NCBI RefSeq assembly: GCF_018687575.1
Contig: NZ_CP061297.1
Span: 874,821 to 938,820, forward strand
Source of the DNA: Polynucleobacter asymbioticus
Lineage (GTDB): Bacteria; Pseudomonadota; Gammaproteobacteria; Burkholderiales; Burkholderiaceae
Direction of reading: 5' to 3'
Length of the DNA stretch: 64,000 bases
Shown here: one piece after another, positions 1-10,013 of the stretch
How the letters are laid out: each line of letters starts with the position of its first letter
Position numbering within the stretch: position 1 is the stretch's first letter
Program-made: the position numbers and the translations under genes
Notes under the pieces: generated by a model
Database searches by the model: none
What the model saw: only the letters and a program-made list of their open reading frames with translations
Told to the model about the DNA's origin: nothing

Positions 1-810
1 GAATAAACCAATTAAAGCTAATGCACTGGTTGCAATAGCGGGGGCACCAACATCGGGATAAATTGATGATAAATCTTTGAGGTAGGGTGCTAAGTGAACC
101 GCAATAAATACCACCTGAAATCCGCATACAAAATAACCCAAGGTGAGCAATTTAAAACTAGGATTGCCCATCGCTTCTCTTAAAGCTTGTTTAATCGTTT
201 GATCATTCGCCTTTTGTAAATGGATGGCAGTTGGTTCGCGCAACATAAATGCAATTGGAATCATGAGGCTGGCCATGAGTGCCAACATCAGTAGCGCATC
301 ATTGGCACCAAAGCTGGTGAGCAAACCTTGCTCAACCGGAATCATCAGGAATTGTCCAAACGATCCTGCTGCTGCTGCAATACCCATGGCCCACACCCGT
401 TTTTCTGCAGCAACGTTACGACCCAAAATTCCGTAGACCACACTGTAGGTAGTTGCAGTTTGTGCAAGACCAATGAGCAATCCGCCAGCCAATGAAAAGT
501 TCAGAGCATCTGTAGACATTGCCATGCCGGCTAGACCAAGCGCATAGAGTGCGCCACCAGCAATCATGATTTTGAATGCGCCGTAACGATCAGCTAAGGC
601 ACCCGTGATGGGTTGAACTGCTCCCCAAATCAGATTTTGTAATGCAATAGTGAGGGCAAAGGTTTCACGTCCCCAACCGTTTGCCGAAGTGATGGGCAGG
701 TTAAAGAGTCCAAATCCATGGCGAATACCCATGGAGAAAGTGACCATCAGCCCGCCAAAAATCAGCACCTGTTGTAGTGATAATTTTTGGCTTTGAGGGC
801 TAGAAGACAT
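1..810 (-). CDS. MFS transporter, monocarboxylate-transporter-like (partial, C-terminus cut off)
   Basis: Translating the minus strand from the ATG at 810 gives 270 open codons that run off the window start, so the C-terminal part is missing. The protein begins MSSSPQSQKLSLQQ and then has repeated hydrophobic helices with the MFS signature between helices 2 and 3 (GALADRYGAFK). The style, with FGLF and GWGRE near helix 1, resembles MFS members that move small organic acids. Family membership is clear; the substrate is inferred. It starts 5 bases after the CoA-transferase stop, so both are probably one transcript, and the pair may import an acid and activate it by CoA transfer. Confidence 0.85.
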   Translation of the reverse strand, partial: MSSSPQSQKLSLQQVLIFGGLMVTFSMGIRHGFGLFNLPITSANGWGRETFALTIALQNLIWGAVQPITGALADRYGAFKIMIAGGALYALGLAGMAMSTDALNFSLAGGLLIGLAQTATTYSVVYGILGRNVAAEKRVWAMGIAAAAGSFGQFLMIPVEQGLLTSFGANDALLMLALMASLMIPIAFMLREPTAIHLQKANDQTIKQALREAMGNPSFKLLTLGYFVCGFQVVFIAVHLAPYLKDLSSIYPDVGAPAIATSALALIGLF

Positions 811-815
811 TGGGT

Positions 816-2036
816 CTAAATAATGCCTTTTTCTTGGAGGGCTGTAATGGCTTGGGAGTCCAGATTCAAGCGCTCTTGCAAAATTTCATCTGTATGTTGA
901 CCCAGAGTCGGAGGGGCCATCCTCACTTCAACCGGGGTCTGCGATAGCTTCATAGGACTCGCTACCAGTTTCATGGTGCCTGCCGTTGGGTGTGGAACCT
1001 GAATTTGGACGCCACGAGCCTTCACCTGCTCGTTATCAAACACTTCTTCAAAGTTATTAATAGGTCCACAGGGCACGTTAGCGGCCTCTAAAAGGCTGAT
1101 CCACTCAGCCTTAGTTTTACGTCGAGTCATGACTTCTAGCAATGGAATCAATGACTTACGATTTTCTACCCGAATTGGGTTGTTGATATAGAGGGGGTTG
1201 CTCGCCAAATGCGCCTCACCACCAGCAGTCACAAAGTGTTTGAATTGTCCATCATTACCAACTGCCACAATCATCCAGCCATCAGATGTAGGGAAGGTTT
1301 GATAGGGAACAATGATTGGAGATGCATTGCCCCAGCGTTGAGGCACTTTATCGGAGCATAAATAGGCGCTAGAAACATTGGCCATTACGGCAATCTGGGT
1401 ATCTAGGAGGGCCATATCAATATATTGACCCTGTCCTGTTTTATCTCGATGCACTACGGCAGCCAAGATGGCGGTGCTGGCATACATGCCAGTAAAAATA
1501 TCGGCAATGGCAACCCCAGCCTTTTGCGGGCTTGCACCTGGAAAGTCGTCTGCCTCGCCAGTGACACTCATAAAGCCACCCATTCCTTGGATGATGAAGT
1601 CATACCCAGGGCGATGCGCATAAGGGCCGTTTTGGCCAAAACCTGTGATTGAGCAGTAAATCAGGTCGGATTTGACCTTTTTGAGGCTATCGTAGTCCAG
1701 GCCATATTTAGCTAGATCCCCAACCTTGTAGTTTTCAATCACTACATCTGACTCTTTAGCCAGCTGGCGGATGATTTCTTGGCCTTCTGGCTTGCTGATA
1801 TCGACTGTAATAGAGCGCTTATTGCGGTTAATACAGATGAAATAAGCTGTTTCTACCGTATTTTGACCCTGTGCATCCTTCACAAATGGAGGGCCCCAGT
1901 GTCGGGTATCGTCCCCAACGCCTGGACGCTCCACTTTAATGACATCTGCACCGAGGTCGGCGAGGTTTTGTGCGCACCATGGGCCGGCAAGAACACGGCT
2001 GAGGTCTAAAACGCGAATATGACTTAAGGCTCCCAT
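816..2036 (-). CDS. CaiB/BaiF family (class III) CoA-transferase
   Basis: A 406-residue protein, the normal length of family III CoA-transferases, which move CoA between acyl groups through an aspartyl-CoA thioester. The N-terminus (IRVLDLSRVLAGPW) and the block around Asp179 (VAIADIFTGMYA), where the catalytic Asp is expected, are typical. The start is fixed by the family N-terminus; a short AGG precedes the ATG. It is divergent from parE and lies directly upstream of the MFS transporter on the same strand. The acyl substrate cannot be read from the sequence; formyl-, carnitine-, succinyl- and mesaconyl-type relatives all share these motifs. Confidence 0.9.
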   Translation of the reverse strand: MGALSHIRVLDLSRVLAGPWCAQNLADLGADVIKVERPGVGDDTRHWGPPFVKDAQGQNTVETAYFICINRNKRSITVDISKPEGQEIIRQLAKESDVVIENYKVGDLAKYGLDYDSLKKVKSDLIYCSITGFGQNGPYAHRPGYDFIIQGMGGFMSVTGEADDFPGASPQKAGVAIADIFTGMYASTAILAAVVHRDKTGQGQYIDMALLDTQIAVMANVSSAYLCSDKVPQRWGNASPIIVPYQTFPTSDGWMIVAVGNDGQFKHFVTAGGEAHLASNPLYINNPIRVENRKSLIPLLEVMTRRKTKAEWISLLEAANVPCGPINNFEEVFDNEQVKARGVQIQVPHPTAGTMKLVASPMKLSQTPVEVRMAPPTLGQHTDEILQERLNLDSQAITALQEKGII

Positions 2037-2114
2037 CCTGTAATTTTGGCATGAATATGGGGTTAATTATGGAAATTTCGGGTTTTGCTTTGCACATGAC
2101 TACAATTTGCCCGC

Positions 2115-4103
2115 ATGGCTACCCGTAAAACATCCGAATACAGCGAATCATCGATTCAGGTCCTAAAGGGACTCGAACCCGTCCGGCAGCGGCCGGGAAT
2201 GTACACCCGTACTGATAATCCATTGCACATCATTCAAGAGGTGCTCGACAACGCTTCCGACGAGGCTTTGGGAGGATTTGGTAAGCACATCATCGTGACT
2301 TTGCATACGGACAGCAGTGTGAGCGTTGAAGATGATGGACGCGGAATTCCGGTTGGAATGCATCCCACAGAGAAATTACCCGTAGTAGAAATCGTTTTTA
2401 CCCAGCTTCATGCGGGCGGTAAATTTGAAAAAGGCACCGGTGGCGCTTATGCTTTCTCTGGCGGTTTGCATGGTGTTGGTGTTTCTGTAACGAATGCCTT
2501 ATCTAAACGCCTTGAAGTGACTGTATGGCGTGAAGGCCAAATTTCTACTTTGACCTTTGCTGATGGCAAAGTCATTGAAAAGTTGAAAACCAGCGCTGCT
2601 GGTAAAGAAGATAAATCCCACGGAACTCGTGTGCGTGCGTGGCCTGATGGCAAGTACTTTGATAGTGCTGCTATTCCTATGCCAGAACTCATTCGTTTGT
2701 TGCGTTCTAAAGCAGTCTTACTCCCAGGCGTCAAAGTTACTTTGATTCAGGAGAAATCGGACGAGAGTCAAACTTGGCAATATGCCCAAGGCTTACGCGG
2801 CTATTTAAATGAAGCAATGGCCCAAGCTGGCCATGGTGCAGAAGTCATCCCCCCATTTGAAGGCGAGCAATATGCTACTGGCAATGGTGAAGATGATTCC
2901 TTTGCTGAAGGTGAGGGCGCTGCTTGGGTTGTGACCTGGACTGAAGATGGCGCACCTGTCCGCGAGAGTTATGTGAACTTGATTCCCACTCCTGCCGGCG
3001 GAACACATGAAAGTGGACTGCGTGAAGGTCTCTTTAATGCCGTTAAGGGCTTTATCGAAATGCATGCATTGCAGCCTAAGGGTGTGAAGCTCATGCCTGA
3101 AGACGTCTTTGCAAGAGCGTCATTTATCTTGTCTGCCAAGGTTTTGGATCCGCAGTTTCAAGGGCAAATTAAAGAGCGTTTGAACTCAAGAGATGCAGTG
3201 CGTTTGGTTTCTGGCTACGCTAAATCTGCACTAGAGCTTTGGCTTAACGAGCATGTCGACTATGGTCGCAAATTAGCCGACTTGGTAATTAAGCAGGCAC
3301 AAGCGCGAACTCGTGCTGGCCAAAAGGTGGAGAAGAAAAAATCTTCCGGTGTCGCAGTGCTGCCCGGAAAGTTGACCGACTGCGAGAGTCAAGACATTGG
3401 CCTGAATGAAATTTTCCTCGTCGAGGGAGATTCAGCAGGTGGTTCTGCAAAGATGGGGCGCAATAAAGAATATCAAGCCATTCTGCCTTTACGCGGCAAG
3501 GTTCTGAATACCTGGGAAGCAGAGCGCGATCGTTTATTTGCGAACAACGAGGTGCATGACATTGCCGTTGCGATTGGCGTGGATCCTCATGGCGCTAATG
3601 ACACGCCTGATTTATCCAACTTGCGTTATGGGAAAGTCTGCATCTTGTCAGATGCGGACGTGGACGGCGCACATATTCAGGTATTGCTACTGACTTTGTT
3701 CTATAAGCATTTCCCGAAACTGATTGAATTGGGCCATGTCCATATTTCAAGACCACCTTTATTTAGGGTGGATGCGCCAGCGCGCGGTAAAAAACCAGCG
3801 CAAAAGATTTATGCCTTGGATGCAAATGAACTGCAAGCAATTGAAGACAAATTGCGCAAAGATGGCGTTAAAGAAACGGCTTGGCAAATTTCTCGCTTCA
3901 AAGGTTTGGGTGAGATGAGTGCTGAGCAACTGTGGGATACCACTTTGAATCCAGATACCCGTCGCCTTTTGCCGGTGACCCTGGGTACGTGGACAGAAGA
4001 CGAAACAATTAAAACAATGGATATGTTGATGGGTAAGTCCGAATCCGGGGCGCGTCGTGATTGGCTGGAAGAGCGCGGTAATGAAGTAGAGGCGGATATC
4101 TAA
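2115..4103 (+). CDS. parE: DNA topoisomerase IV subunit B
   Basis: A 662-residue type IIA topoisomerase ATPase subunit that, with ParC, decatenates daughter chromosomes. The N-terminal GHKL ATPase has the Mg-binding NASDEA block near residue 48 and the glycine-rich ATP lid (GGLHGVGVS) near 115-125. The TOPRIM domain carries EGDSAGGSA near 437 and the metal-binding DADVDGAH near 513. At 662 residues it is ParE-sized and lacks the extra insert of the roughly 800-residue GyrB proteins. Its stop overlaps the parC start by one base (TAATG), so the subunits are translationally coupled. Confidence 0.95.
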   Translation: MATRKTSEYSESSIQVLKGLEPVRQRPGMYTRTDNPLHIIQEVLDNASDEALGGFGKHIIVTLHTDSSVSVEDDGRGIPVGMHPTEKLPVVEIVFTQLHAGGKFEKGTGGAYAFSGGLHGVGVSVTNALSKRLEVTVWREGQISTLTFADGKVIEKLKTSAAGKEDKSHGTRVRAWPDGKYFDSAAIPMPELIRLLRSKAVLLPGVKVTLIQEKSDESQTWQYAQGLRGYLNEAMAQAGHGAEVIPPFEGEQYATGNGEDDSFAEGEGAAWVVTWTEDGAPVRESYVNLIPTPAGGTHESGLREGLFNAVKGFIEMHALQPKGVKLMPEDVFARASFILSAKVLDPQFQGQIKERLNSRDAVRLVSGYAKSALELWLNEHVDYGRKLADLVIKQAQARTRAGQKVEKKKSSGVAVLPGKLTDCESQDIGLNEIFLVEGDSAGGSAKMGRNKEYQAILPLRGKVLNTWEAERDRLFANNEVHDIAVAIGVDPHGANDTPDLSNLRYGKVCILSDADVDGAHIQVLLLTLFYKHFPKLIELGHVHISRPPLFRVDAPARGKKPAQKIYALDANELQAIEDKLRKDGVKETAWQISRFKGLGEMSAEQLWDTTLNPDTRRLLPVTLGTWTEDETIKTMDMLMGKSESGARRDWLEERGNEVEADI

Positions 4104-6550
4104 TGGCAACTAAAAAAACTCCAGGTAGTACTGGTTCAGATGATCAAGCAGACTTATTTGCTGGCGAGCCAATTGAAATGAATATTGTTGAGGTAGATGA
4201 ACCCATTGTCCCTCTGGCAGGCGGCCCCAAGGATCCACATGATCCCAAGAAGGTTGAGCTCAATGAGGATGACAAAGACAGCCTAACGCTGGCAGTCTAT
4301 GCGGAGCGCGCTTATCTTGATTACGCCATTAGCGTAGTGAAAGGTCGTGCCTTACCAGATGTATCCGATGGTCAAAAACCAGTTCAACGCCGCATCCTAT
4401 TCTCGATGAGTGAGATGGGTTTACGTGCTGACGCAAAGCCAGTTAAGAGTGCGCGCGTTGTGGGTGATGTGCTGGGTAAATTCCATCCACATGGTGATCA
4501 ATCTGCTTATGACGCATTGGTACGCCTTGCGCAGAGCTTCTCATTACGCTATCCCTTAATTGATGGTCAGGGTAACTTTGGCTCACGTGATGGTGATGGC
4601 GCAGCGGCAATGCGTTACACCGAAGCGCGTTTAACCAAAATTGCCGGCCTCTTATTGAGCGAGATTGATGAAGGTACGGTAGATTTTGCTCCGAACTATG
4701 ATGGATCTTTCCAAGAGCCTAAGTTATTACCAGCGCGCCTACCTTTTGTTCTGTTGAATGGCGCTTCCGGTATTGCTGTGGGTATGGCGACGGAGATTCC
4801 CTCGCATAATTTACGTGAAGTAGCTAGCGCAGCCATTGCTCTAATGAAGTCTCCAAAAATGAGTACTTCAGAGTTGTTAGAGATCATGCCCGGCCCAGAC
4901 TATCCAGGTGGCGGTCAAATTATTTCCTCTCCAGCAGAGATTGCGCAGATTTATGAAGCAGGGCGTGGTAGTTTAAAAGTTCGCGCTCGTTGGTCTATCG
5001 AAGAATTAGCTCGTGGCCAATGGCAAATTGTGGTTAACGAGTTGCCACCATCCACCTCATCACAACGTGTTCTGCAAGAGATTGAAGAGATTACCAATCC
5101 AAAGGTGAAGGTTGGCAAGAAGACCTTAACCCCTGAGCAGAATAATCTGAAGTCCACCATCTTGAATGTGCTAGATGGTGTGCGAGATGAATCGAGTAAA
5201 GATGCGGCTGTACGCTTGGTATTTGAGCCTAAGAGCAAAAATATTGATGTCAATGAGTTCGCAAACTTATTGCTGGCCCACACCTCACTAGAGTCCAATG
5301 CGCCAATGAACTTGGTGATGATTGGTACTGATGGTCGACCACGTCAAAAAGGCCTTAAAGAGATTATTGCTGAGTGGATTTCTTTCCGAGTCGGCACCGT
5401 TACACGACGCACTCAGCACCGTTTAGCTAAAGTCAACGACCGGATGCATATCTTAGAAGGGCGCTTAATTGTTCTTCTCAATATTGATAAGGTCATCAAG
5501 ATCATTCGCAATAGCGATGAGCCTAAAGCTGACCTGATTAAAGAATTCAAGCTCAGCGATCGTCAAGCAGAAGATATCTTGGATATTCGCTTGCGTCAGC
5601 TCGCTCGTCTGGAAGGCATCAAGATTGAGCAAGAGTTGAAAGAGCTCAAGTCTGAGCGTGACGATCTTGAAGGTTTGTTGCAAAGCGATACTGTATTGCG
5701 CAAGCGCATCATCAAAGAAATCGAATCTGATATGAAGGATTTTGGTGATGATCGCCGTACTTTGATTCAAGAAGACAAGCGTGCCATTGCAGAAACTAAA
5801 GTATTGGATGAGCCTGTAACGGTTATCGTGTCTCAAAAAGGTTGGGTACGTGTTCGCCAGGGTCATGAGCATGATGCAACTCAGTTTGGATTCAAGGCGG
5901 GCGACGCCCTCTATGGAACATTTGAGTGCCGTACAGTTGATGTGATGCAAGGTTTTGGTAGTGATGGCCGCGTCTATACGGTACCAGTCAGTGAGCTACC
6001 GGGTGCACGTGGTGATGGCTCACCATTGACCAGCTTCGTGAACTTAGCTGCAGGCTCGCAAATGGTTGCCTACTATGCTGGCCAGGCTGATGATCTCGTA
6101 CTGATTTCTACTAGATCAGGCAATGGCTTCCTTGCTAACGTAGCAGACATGACTACCCGTAACAAGGCTGGTAAATCATTTGTGGGCATCGACAGTAAAT
6201 TCCCTGGTGGAGATGCACCTCTCGGTGCGGCTAAGGTGACCGTAGGCATGAAGCAGGTAGCTTGTCTATCTGAGAGCTCCAAGTTATTGGTTTTCCCGCT
6301 AGACGAACTCAAGCGTTTACCAACAGGTGGTAAGGGCGTCATTCTGATGGGCTTGGACGATAAAGAAAAGCTGGCTTCAGCCATTGCGGTTGGACCTGAT
6401 GGTGCTACTTATTCAGGTGCTGGACGTGCAGGTAAGCCAACAGAACTCAGTCTGGATGCAAAAACCTTGAAGTCGTTTGCAGGAAATCGTGCTCGTAAAG
6501 GTCACTTTGTAGAGCCAAGACTGAAGGATGGAAAGCTCAAAGCCAATTAA
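4103..6550 (+). CDS. parC: DNA topoisomerase IV subunit A
   Basis: An 815-residue cleavage subunit of topoisomerase IV. A charged extension of about 65 residues precedes the conserved breakage-reunion domain ([22 protein letters not shown]). The catalytic tyrosine is Tyr172 in [11 protein letters not shown] coiled-coil tower with many Lys, Glu and Leu follows, then a C-terminal beta-propeller from about residue 560. It directly follows parE, which favours ParC over GyrA. A bidirectional-looking terminator lies 26 bases after the stop. Confidence 0.95.
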   Translation: MATKKTPGSTGSDDQADLFAGEPIEMNIVEVDEPIVPLAGGPKDPHDPKKVELNEDDKDSLTLAVYAERAYLDYAISVVKGRALPDVSDGQKPVQRRILFSMSEMGLRADAKPVKSARVVGDVLGKFHPHGDQSAYDALVRLAQSFSLRYPLIDGQGNFGSRDGDGAAAMRYTEARLTKIAGLLLSEIDEGTVDFAPNYDGSFQEPKLLPARLPFVLLNGASGIAVGMATEIPSHNLREVASAAIALMKSPKMSTSELLEIMPGPDYPGGGQIISSPAEIAQIYEAGRGSLKVRARWSIEELARGQWQIVVNELPPSTSSQRVLQEIEEITNPKVKVGKKTLTPEQNNLKSTILNVLDGVRDESSKDAAVRLVFEPKSKNIDVNEFANLLLAHTSLESNAPMNLVMIGTDGRPRQKGLKEIIAEWISFRVGTVTRRTQHRLAKVNDRMHILEGRLIVLLNIDKVIKIIRNSDEPKADLIKEFKLSDRQAEDILDIRLRQLARLEGIKIEQELKELKSERDDLEGLLQSDTVLRKRIIKEIESDMKDFGDDRRTLIQEDKRAIAETKVLDEPVTVIVSQKGWVRVRQGHEHDATQFGFKAGDALYGTFECRTVDVMQGFGSDGRVYTVPVSELPGARGDGSPLTSFVNLAAGSQMVAYYAGQADDLVLISTRSGNGFLANVADMTTRNKAGKSFVGIDSKFPGGDAPLGAAKVTVGMKQVACLSESSKLLVFPLDELKRLPTGGKGVILMGLDDKEKLASAIAVGPDGATYSGAGRAGKPTELSLDAKTLKSFAGNRARKGHFVEPRLKDGKLKAN

Positions 6551-6576
6551 GAGCTGTATTTAATCTGGCGTAATCC

Positions 6577-6610
6577 AAAAAACCCGGTCATCAACTGATC
6601 GGGTTTTTTA
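6577..6610 (+). terminator. Rho-independent terminator after parC
   Basis: A 14-bp stem (6577-6590 with 6596-6609, one G-T wobble) and a 5-base loop are followed by a T run. The arms start with an A run and end with a T run, so the hairpin can also serve the convergent XdhC gene. Confidence 0.85.
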
Positions 6611-6618
6611 TTCAATGC

Positions 6619-7578
6619 TTAGACTTTTTTGGGGATTGGTACACCGTACTTCACGGCAATGACTTCAGCCAAAATCGATACGGCAATTTCTGGTGGGGTT
6701 AAAGCGCCGATAAATAGACCAACTGGCCCGTGAAGTCGTTCAACTTGTTCCTGTGTTACATCAAACTCTAGTAAGCGATCCTTTCGCTTCTGAGTATTGA
6801 TTCGGCTACCTAGTGCTCCAACATAGAAAGCAGGAGACTTTAGTGCCTCCATCAAAGCCATGTCATCCAGTTTAGGATCATGCGTTAAGGCAACTACGGC
6901 GGTGTGTGAGTCGACGCCGATCTCTAGAAGTACATCATCTGGCATTCCCTTGACAAATTGAATATGCTCGCGATTGATGCCTTCTGCATACTCTTCACGC
7001 GGGTCAATCACAATCACCTCAAAGTCAGATGCAAGTGCAAAGTCGGCGGTATAGAGTGATAGTTGTCCTGCGCCAATGATGACCATACGCCAACGGGGAC
7101 CATAGGTCGTTTTCATGAATCGATCATCGCAAACAAATGCCTCGTTGCGATTTCCAGCTTCTAGAGTGGATTTGCCGGTTGCGAGATCCACTGTGCGAGA
7201 TGTGATTTGGTGATTACTGATGGATGCCAGAATAGTTTCTAAGATTGCTAATTCTGGTTTTGGTTCAACAAGCAAGCGTAGCGTTCCGCCGCAAGGTAAG
7301 CCAAAGCGAGCCGCTTCTTGTTGGCTCACGCCGTAGACCACCATTTCCGGTAAATCCCGCGTCAAGATTTCAGTTTGAACCCGGCGGATCAAGTCATCTT
7401 CGACGCATCCACCAGAGACCGATCCAGTCACTTGTCCATCTCCCCGTATGGCCAACCAAGAACCGATAGGTCTAGGTGCGGAACCCCAGGTTTGAACAAC
7501 TGTGGCGATTGCAACGGGATGACCGGCCTTGAGCCAATCTACTGCAGCTTTCAGTACGCTTAAATCAGTGCTATTCAT
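6619..7578 (-). CDS. XdhC/CoxI family molybdenum-hydroxylase maturation protein
   Basis: A 319-residue two-domain protein. The N-terminal XdhC/CoxI domain has the glycine-cysteine loop SVSGGCVE (Cys58). The C-terminal domain is a Rossmann-like fold with a GAGQLS nucleotide loop, IDPREEYA, and YVGALGSR near the end. Family members bind molybdenum cofactor and help sulfurate and insert it into xanthine-dehydrogenase- or CO-dehydrogenase-type enzymes. It is divergent from a MobA-like nucleotidyltransferase with only tens of bases between them, matching the usual partnership. No hydroxylase gene lies in the window, so the client is unknown. Confidence 0.88.
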   Translation of the reverse strand: MNSTDLSVLKAAVDWLKAGHPVAIATVVQTWGSAPRPIGSWLAIRGDGQVTGSVSGGCVEDDLIRRVQTEILTRDLPEMVVYGVSQQEAARFGLPCGGTLRLLVEPKPELAILETILASISNHQITSRTVDLATGKSTLEAGNRNEAFVCDDRFMKTTYGPRWRMVIIGAGQLSLYTADFALASDFEVIVIDPREEYAEGINREHIQFVKGMPDDVLLEIGVDSHTAVVALTHDPKLDDMALMEALKSPAFYVGALGSRINTQKRKDRLLEFDVTQEQVERLHGPVGLFIGALTPPEIAVSILAEVIAVKYGVPIPKKV

Positions 7579-7640
7579 TTCTTGTCTTGAATTTCTTCTA
7601 TTTATTATTATTTGCTAGGAATGTATTTATTATCACTCTA

Positions 7641-8297
7641 ATGACAAGTTCTAGCCCATCTGCTCAAGCTAAACAATTACGCCTTGCCGTGCTTTTGCTG
7701 GCGGCGGGAGAGGGCAGCAGGTTAGGTTCGCACCCTAAGGCCTTGCTTCATCGAGATGGCCAGACTCTTTTACAGCGATTCTCAAACTCAATACAAGGAT
7801 TTCATCCTGTTGAATACATAACAGTCACTGGTTTTCATGCCCAAGTGATTGAGTTGGAGATAGCAAAGTTAAACGCCTGCTTAGCGTATCCAATACGCAT
7901 CATTCCAAATCTTTCTCCAGAAAGAGGCCAATCTTCCTCTGTGCGCCTTGGACTTGAATCACTCCGGAGTGCATTTGATGTGCTGCTCGTTGCCTTATCC
8001 GATCAGCCTGAGATTGGAGGAGCAGAGATTCAAGATCTGCTGGATGAGTACGTCAAGCGAGAGGCTGGCGAGGAAATCATTCTGCCAATGGTTGATGGGA
8101 AGCGTGGTAATCCAGTACTGTTTTCTCACAAGGCCATATCTGATGTGCTCAAGACCCCTGATATGGTTTGTAGAGCTTATATGGATGCTCATCCAAAACA
8201 AGTTAGGATAATGAATACGAGTAAGCAGGAATTTGTAATGGATGTCGACACGCCGGAAGACATCCAACAGCACAAGTTAAGCCTGCTGAGTTATTAA
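7641..8297 (+). CDS. MobA-like NTP transferase (molybdenum cofactor cytidylyltransferase family)
   Basis: About 218 residues from the ATG at 7641. An in-frame ATG at 7587 would add an 18-residue hydrophobic leader unlike the family. The start LAVLLLAAGEGSRLG is the nucleotide-binding loop, followed by the PKALL lysine motif, a DQPE metal-binding motif, GKRGNPVLF, and DVDTPED near the end. This is the MobA/MocA pattern; MocA-type enzymes attach CMP to molybdopterin for hydroxylases. Divergence from the XdhC gene supports a role in the same process. A sugar-nucleotide or phosphoglycolate-type transferase is a less likely alternative. Its stop overlaps the convergent RidA gene by four bases. Confidence 0.8.
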   Translation: MTSSSPSAQAKQLRLAVLLLAAGEGSRLGSHPKALLHRDGQTLLQRFSNSIQGFHPVEYITVTGFHAQVIELEIAKLNACLAYPIRIIPNLSPERGQSSSVRLGLESLRSAFDVLLVALSDQPEIGGAEIQDLLDEYVKREAGEEIILPMVDGKRGNPVLFSHKAISDVLKTPDMVCRAYMDAHPKQVRIMNTSKQEFVMDVDTPEDIQQHKLSLLSY

Positions 8298-8752
8298 ATC
8301 TCAGCAATAAGCTCAATTTCAACGCAAGCGCCTAAGGGGATTTGAGCAACGCCAAACGCGCTACGGGCATGCTTGCCAGCATCGCCAAAAACCTCAAACA
8401 GCAATTCAGAGCAGCCATTAATCACTAAATGTTGCTCAGTAAATTCAGAGGTGGAATTCACCAATCCCATCACTTTGACGATGCGCTTTACTTTATCGAG
8501 AGAGCCCAAGTGATTTTGCAGGGTAGAAATCAAATCAATCGCAATCGATTTGGCAGCCGCTTTACCAGTCTCCGTATCCATATCTAGACCTAACTTACCA
8601 ATCCAAGGCTTGCCATCTTTCTTGGCAATGTGGCCAGAAAGAAAAACAGTATTACCAGTCGTAGCAGCCATGACATAGGCGGCTGCAGGTGGTCCAGGCG
8701 GTGGTAAATCAATGCCAAGTGTTTTGAGACGGTCGCTAATATGGTTTGTCAT
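8294..8752 (-). CDS. RidA/YjgF/TdcF family protein
   Basis: A 152-residue RidA-superfamily protein, somewhat longer than the roughly 128-residue canonical enamine/imine deaminases. Visible blocks are the start-proximal PPPGPPAAAYV, the sheet region TVFLSGHI, and the C-terminal signature ARSAFGVAQIPLGACVEIE, which keeps the Arg that binds the substrate carboxylate in RidA. Family enzymes remove reactive enamines made by PLP enzymes. This longer subgroup is less well characterised, so deaminase activity is inferred. It converges on the MobA-like gene with four bases of overlap. Confidence 0.85.
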   Translation of the reverse strand: MTNHISDRLKTLGIDLPPPGPPAAAYVMAATTGNTVFLSGHIAKKDGKPWIGKLGLDMDTETGKAAAKSIAIDLISTLQNHLGSLDKVKRIVKVMGLVNSTSEFTEQHLVINGCSELLFEVFGDAGKHARSAFGVAQIPLGACVEIELIAEI

Positions 8753-8812
8753 AGGTTCTTAGTAAAAATGGAAAGAAAAAAATAAAAAATGGCTTCTGTA
8801 AATCTTACTGGA

Positions 8813-9988
8813 TTACTTAGACAATTGACGCATCGCATCCTCAAGACCATTTAAGGTCACGGGATACATATGATCTTTCATGAGACCTTTCATGATGTCA
8901 ATAGATTGTCGATACTGCCAGACTGATTCCGGCTCTGGATTGAGCCAAGCAAAATGGGGGAAGTGGTCAATGAGGCGGTTAATCCAAGTTGCACCAGTTT
9001 CACGGTTGTTGTATTCGACTGAACCATTCGGACTCAGAATTTCATAGGGAGACATCGTGGCATCGCCAATAAAAATGAGCTTGTAGTCTGGACCATATTT
9101 ATTGATGATGTCTTGTGTTGCCGTAACTTGGTCACGTCTGCGACGATTGCTTTGCCAAAGATGCTCATACACACAGTTGTGAAAGTAGTAATACTCCAAG
9201 TGTTTGAATTCGGTTTTGACGGCAGTGAATAACTCAGAGATACGCTGGATGTGATCATCCATAGATCCGCCTACATCCATTAGCAATAAGACTTTGACTT
9301 GGTTATGGCGCTCAGGGCGCATTTGAATATCCAGCATCCCTGCATTTGCAGCTGTCGAGTGAATGGTCTTATCGAGATCCAGCTCTAGACTAGAGCCTTC
9401 TCTAGCAAAGCGTCTCAAGCGACGTAAGGCCATTTTGATATTGCGAGTTCCTAGACTGAGATCGCTGTCATAGTCCTTGAATTCTCTTGCTTCCCAAACT
9501 TTGATAGCAGTGCGATTACCAGCACTTTCTCCACCAATCCGAATACCCTCAGGGTGGTATCCACTATGCCCAAAAGGAGATGATCCTCCCGCGCCAATCC
9601 ATTTTTTACCGCCACCGTGCCATTCTTTCTGCTCTTTCAAAAGCTCTTGAAGACGCTTTTGTAAAGCTTCGGGACCGCCTAATTTTTTGAGTGCCGCTTT
9701 TTCTTCTTCCGTTAGTACACGTTGCAGTTTCTTCTCGAGCCAGTCTAGGGGTATATCAGGCGCTAAGGCCATTAGTTGCTCTACACCATTGAAGTAGGAT
9801 CCAAAGACCTGATCAAAGCGGTCAAAGTGCTGCTCATCTTTCACCAAGGTCATACGTGCGAGTTGATAAAACTCATCAATGGAGGGCTCAATGACCCCTT
9901 CCTTTAGGGCTTCCAAAAGCGTTAAAAATTCTCGTACAGAAACCGGGACTTTAGCCTCTTTGAGTTTCAGAAAGAATTGAATCAACAT
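8813..9988 (-). CDS. CoxE-like von Willebrand factor A domain protein
   Basis: A 391-residue VWA protein of the CoxE type. The C-terminal half holds the metal-ion-dependent adhesion site as LLMDVGGSMDDH, the DxGGS variant usual in this family, and FIGDATMSPYE. The N-terminal half is helical and charged, with a Lys/Glu-rich stretch. It lies 25 bases downstream of a MoxR ATPase gene on the same strand, the standard MoxR-VWA pairing that remodels or loads metal centres into client proteins. With the nearby XdhC and MobA-like genes it completes a Cox-type accessory set, but the client is not in the window. Confidence 0.85.
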   Translation of the reverse strand: MLIQFFLKLKEAKVPVSVREFLTLLEALKEGVIEPSIDEFYQLARMTLVKDEQHFDRFDQVFGSYFNGVEQLMALAPDIPLDWLEKKLQRVLTEEEKAALKKLGGPEALQKRLQELLKEQKEWHGGGKKWIGAGGSSPFGHSGYHPEGIRIGGESAGNRTAIKVWEAREFKDYDSDLSLGTRNIKMALRRLRRFAREGSSLELDLDKTIHSTAANAGMLDIQMRPERHNQVKVLLLMDVGGSMDDHIQRISELFTAVKTEFKHLEYYYFHNCVYEHLWQSNRRRRDQVTATQDIINKYGPDYKLIFIGDATMSPYEILSPNGSVEYNNRETGATWINRLIDHFPHFAWLNPEPESVWQYRQSIDIMKGLMKDHMYPVTLNGLEDAMRQLSK

Positions 9989-10013
9989 GATTCAGCTATT
10001 GCAGTGTGAGATA

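Noticed and set aside
2085..2106. Possible promoter before parE (TTGCTT ... TACAAT)
   Set aside because: The spacing is only 10 bases, and the -10 lies eight bases from the ATG, so I could not support a promoter here.
5465..5950. A 161-codon minus-strand frame within parC
   Set aside because: A shadow frame of parC, which has all expected topoisomerase motifs on the plus strand.
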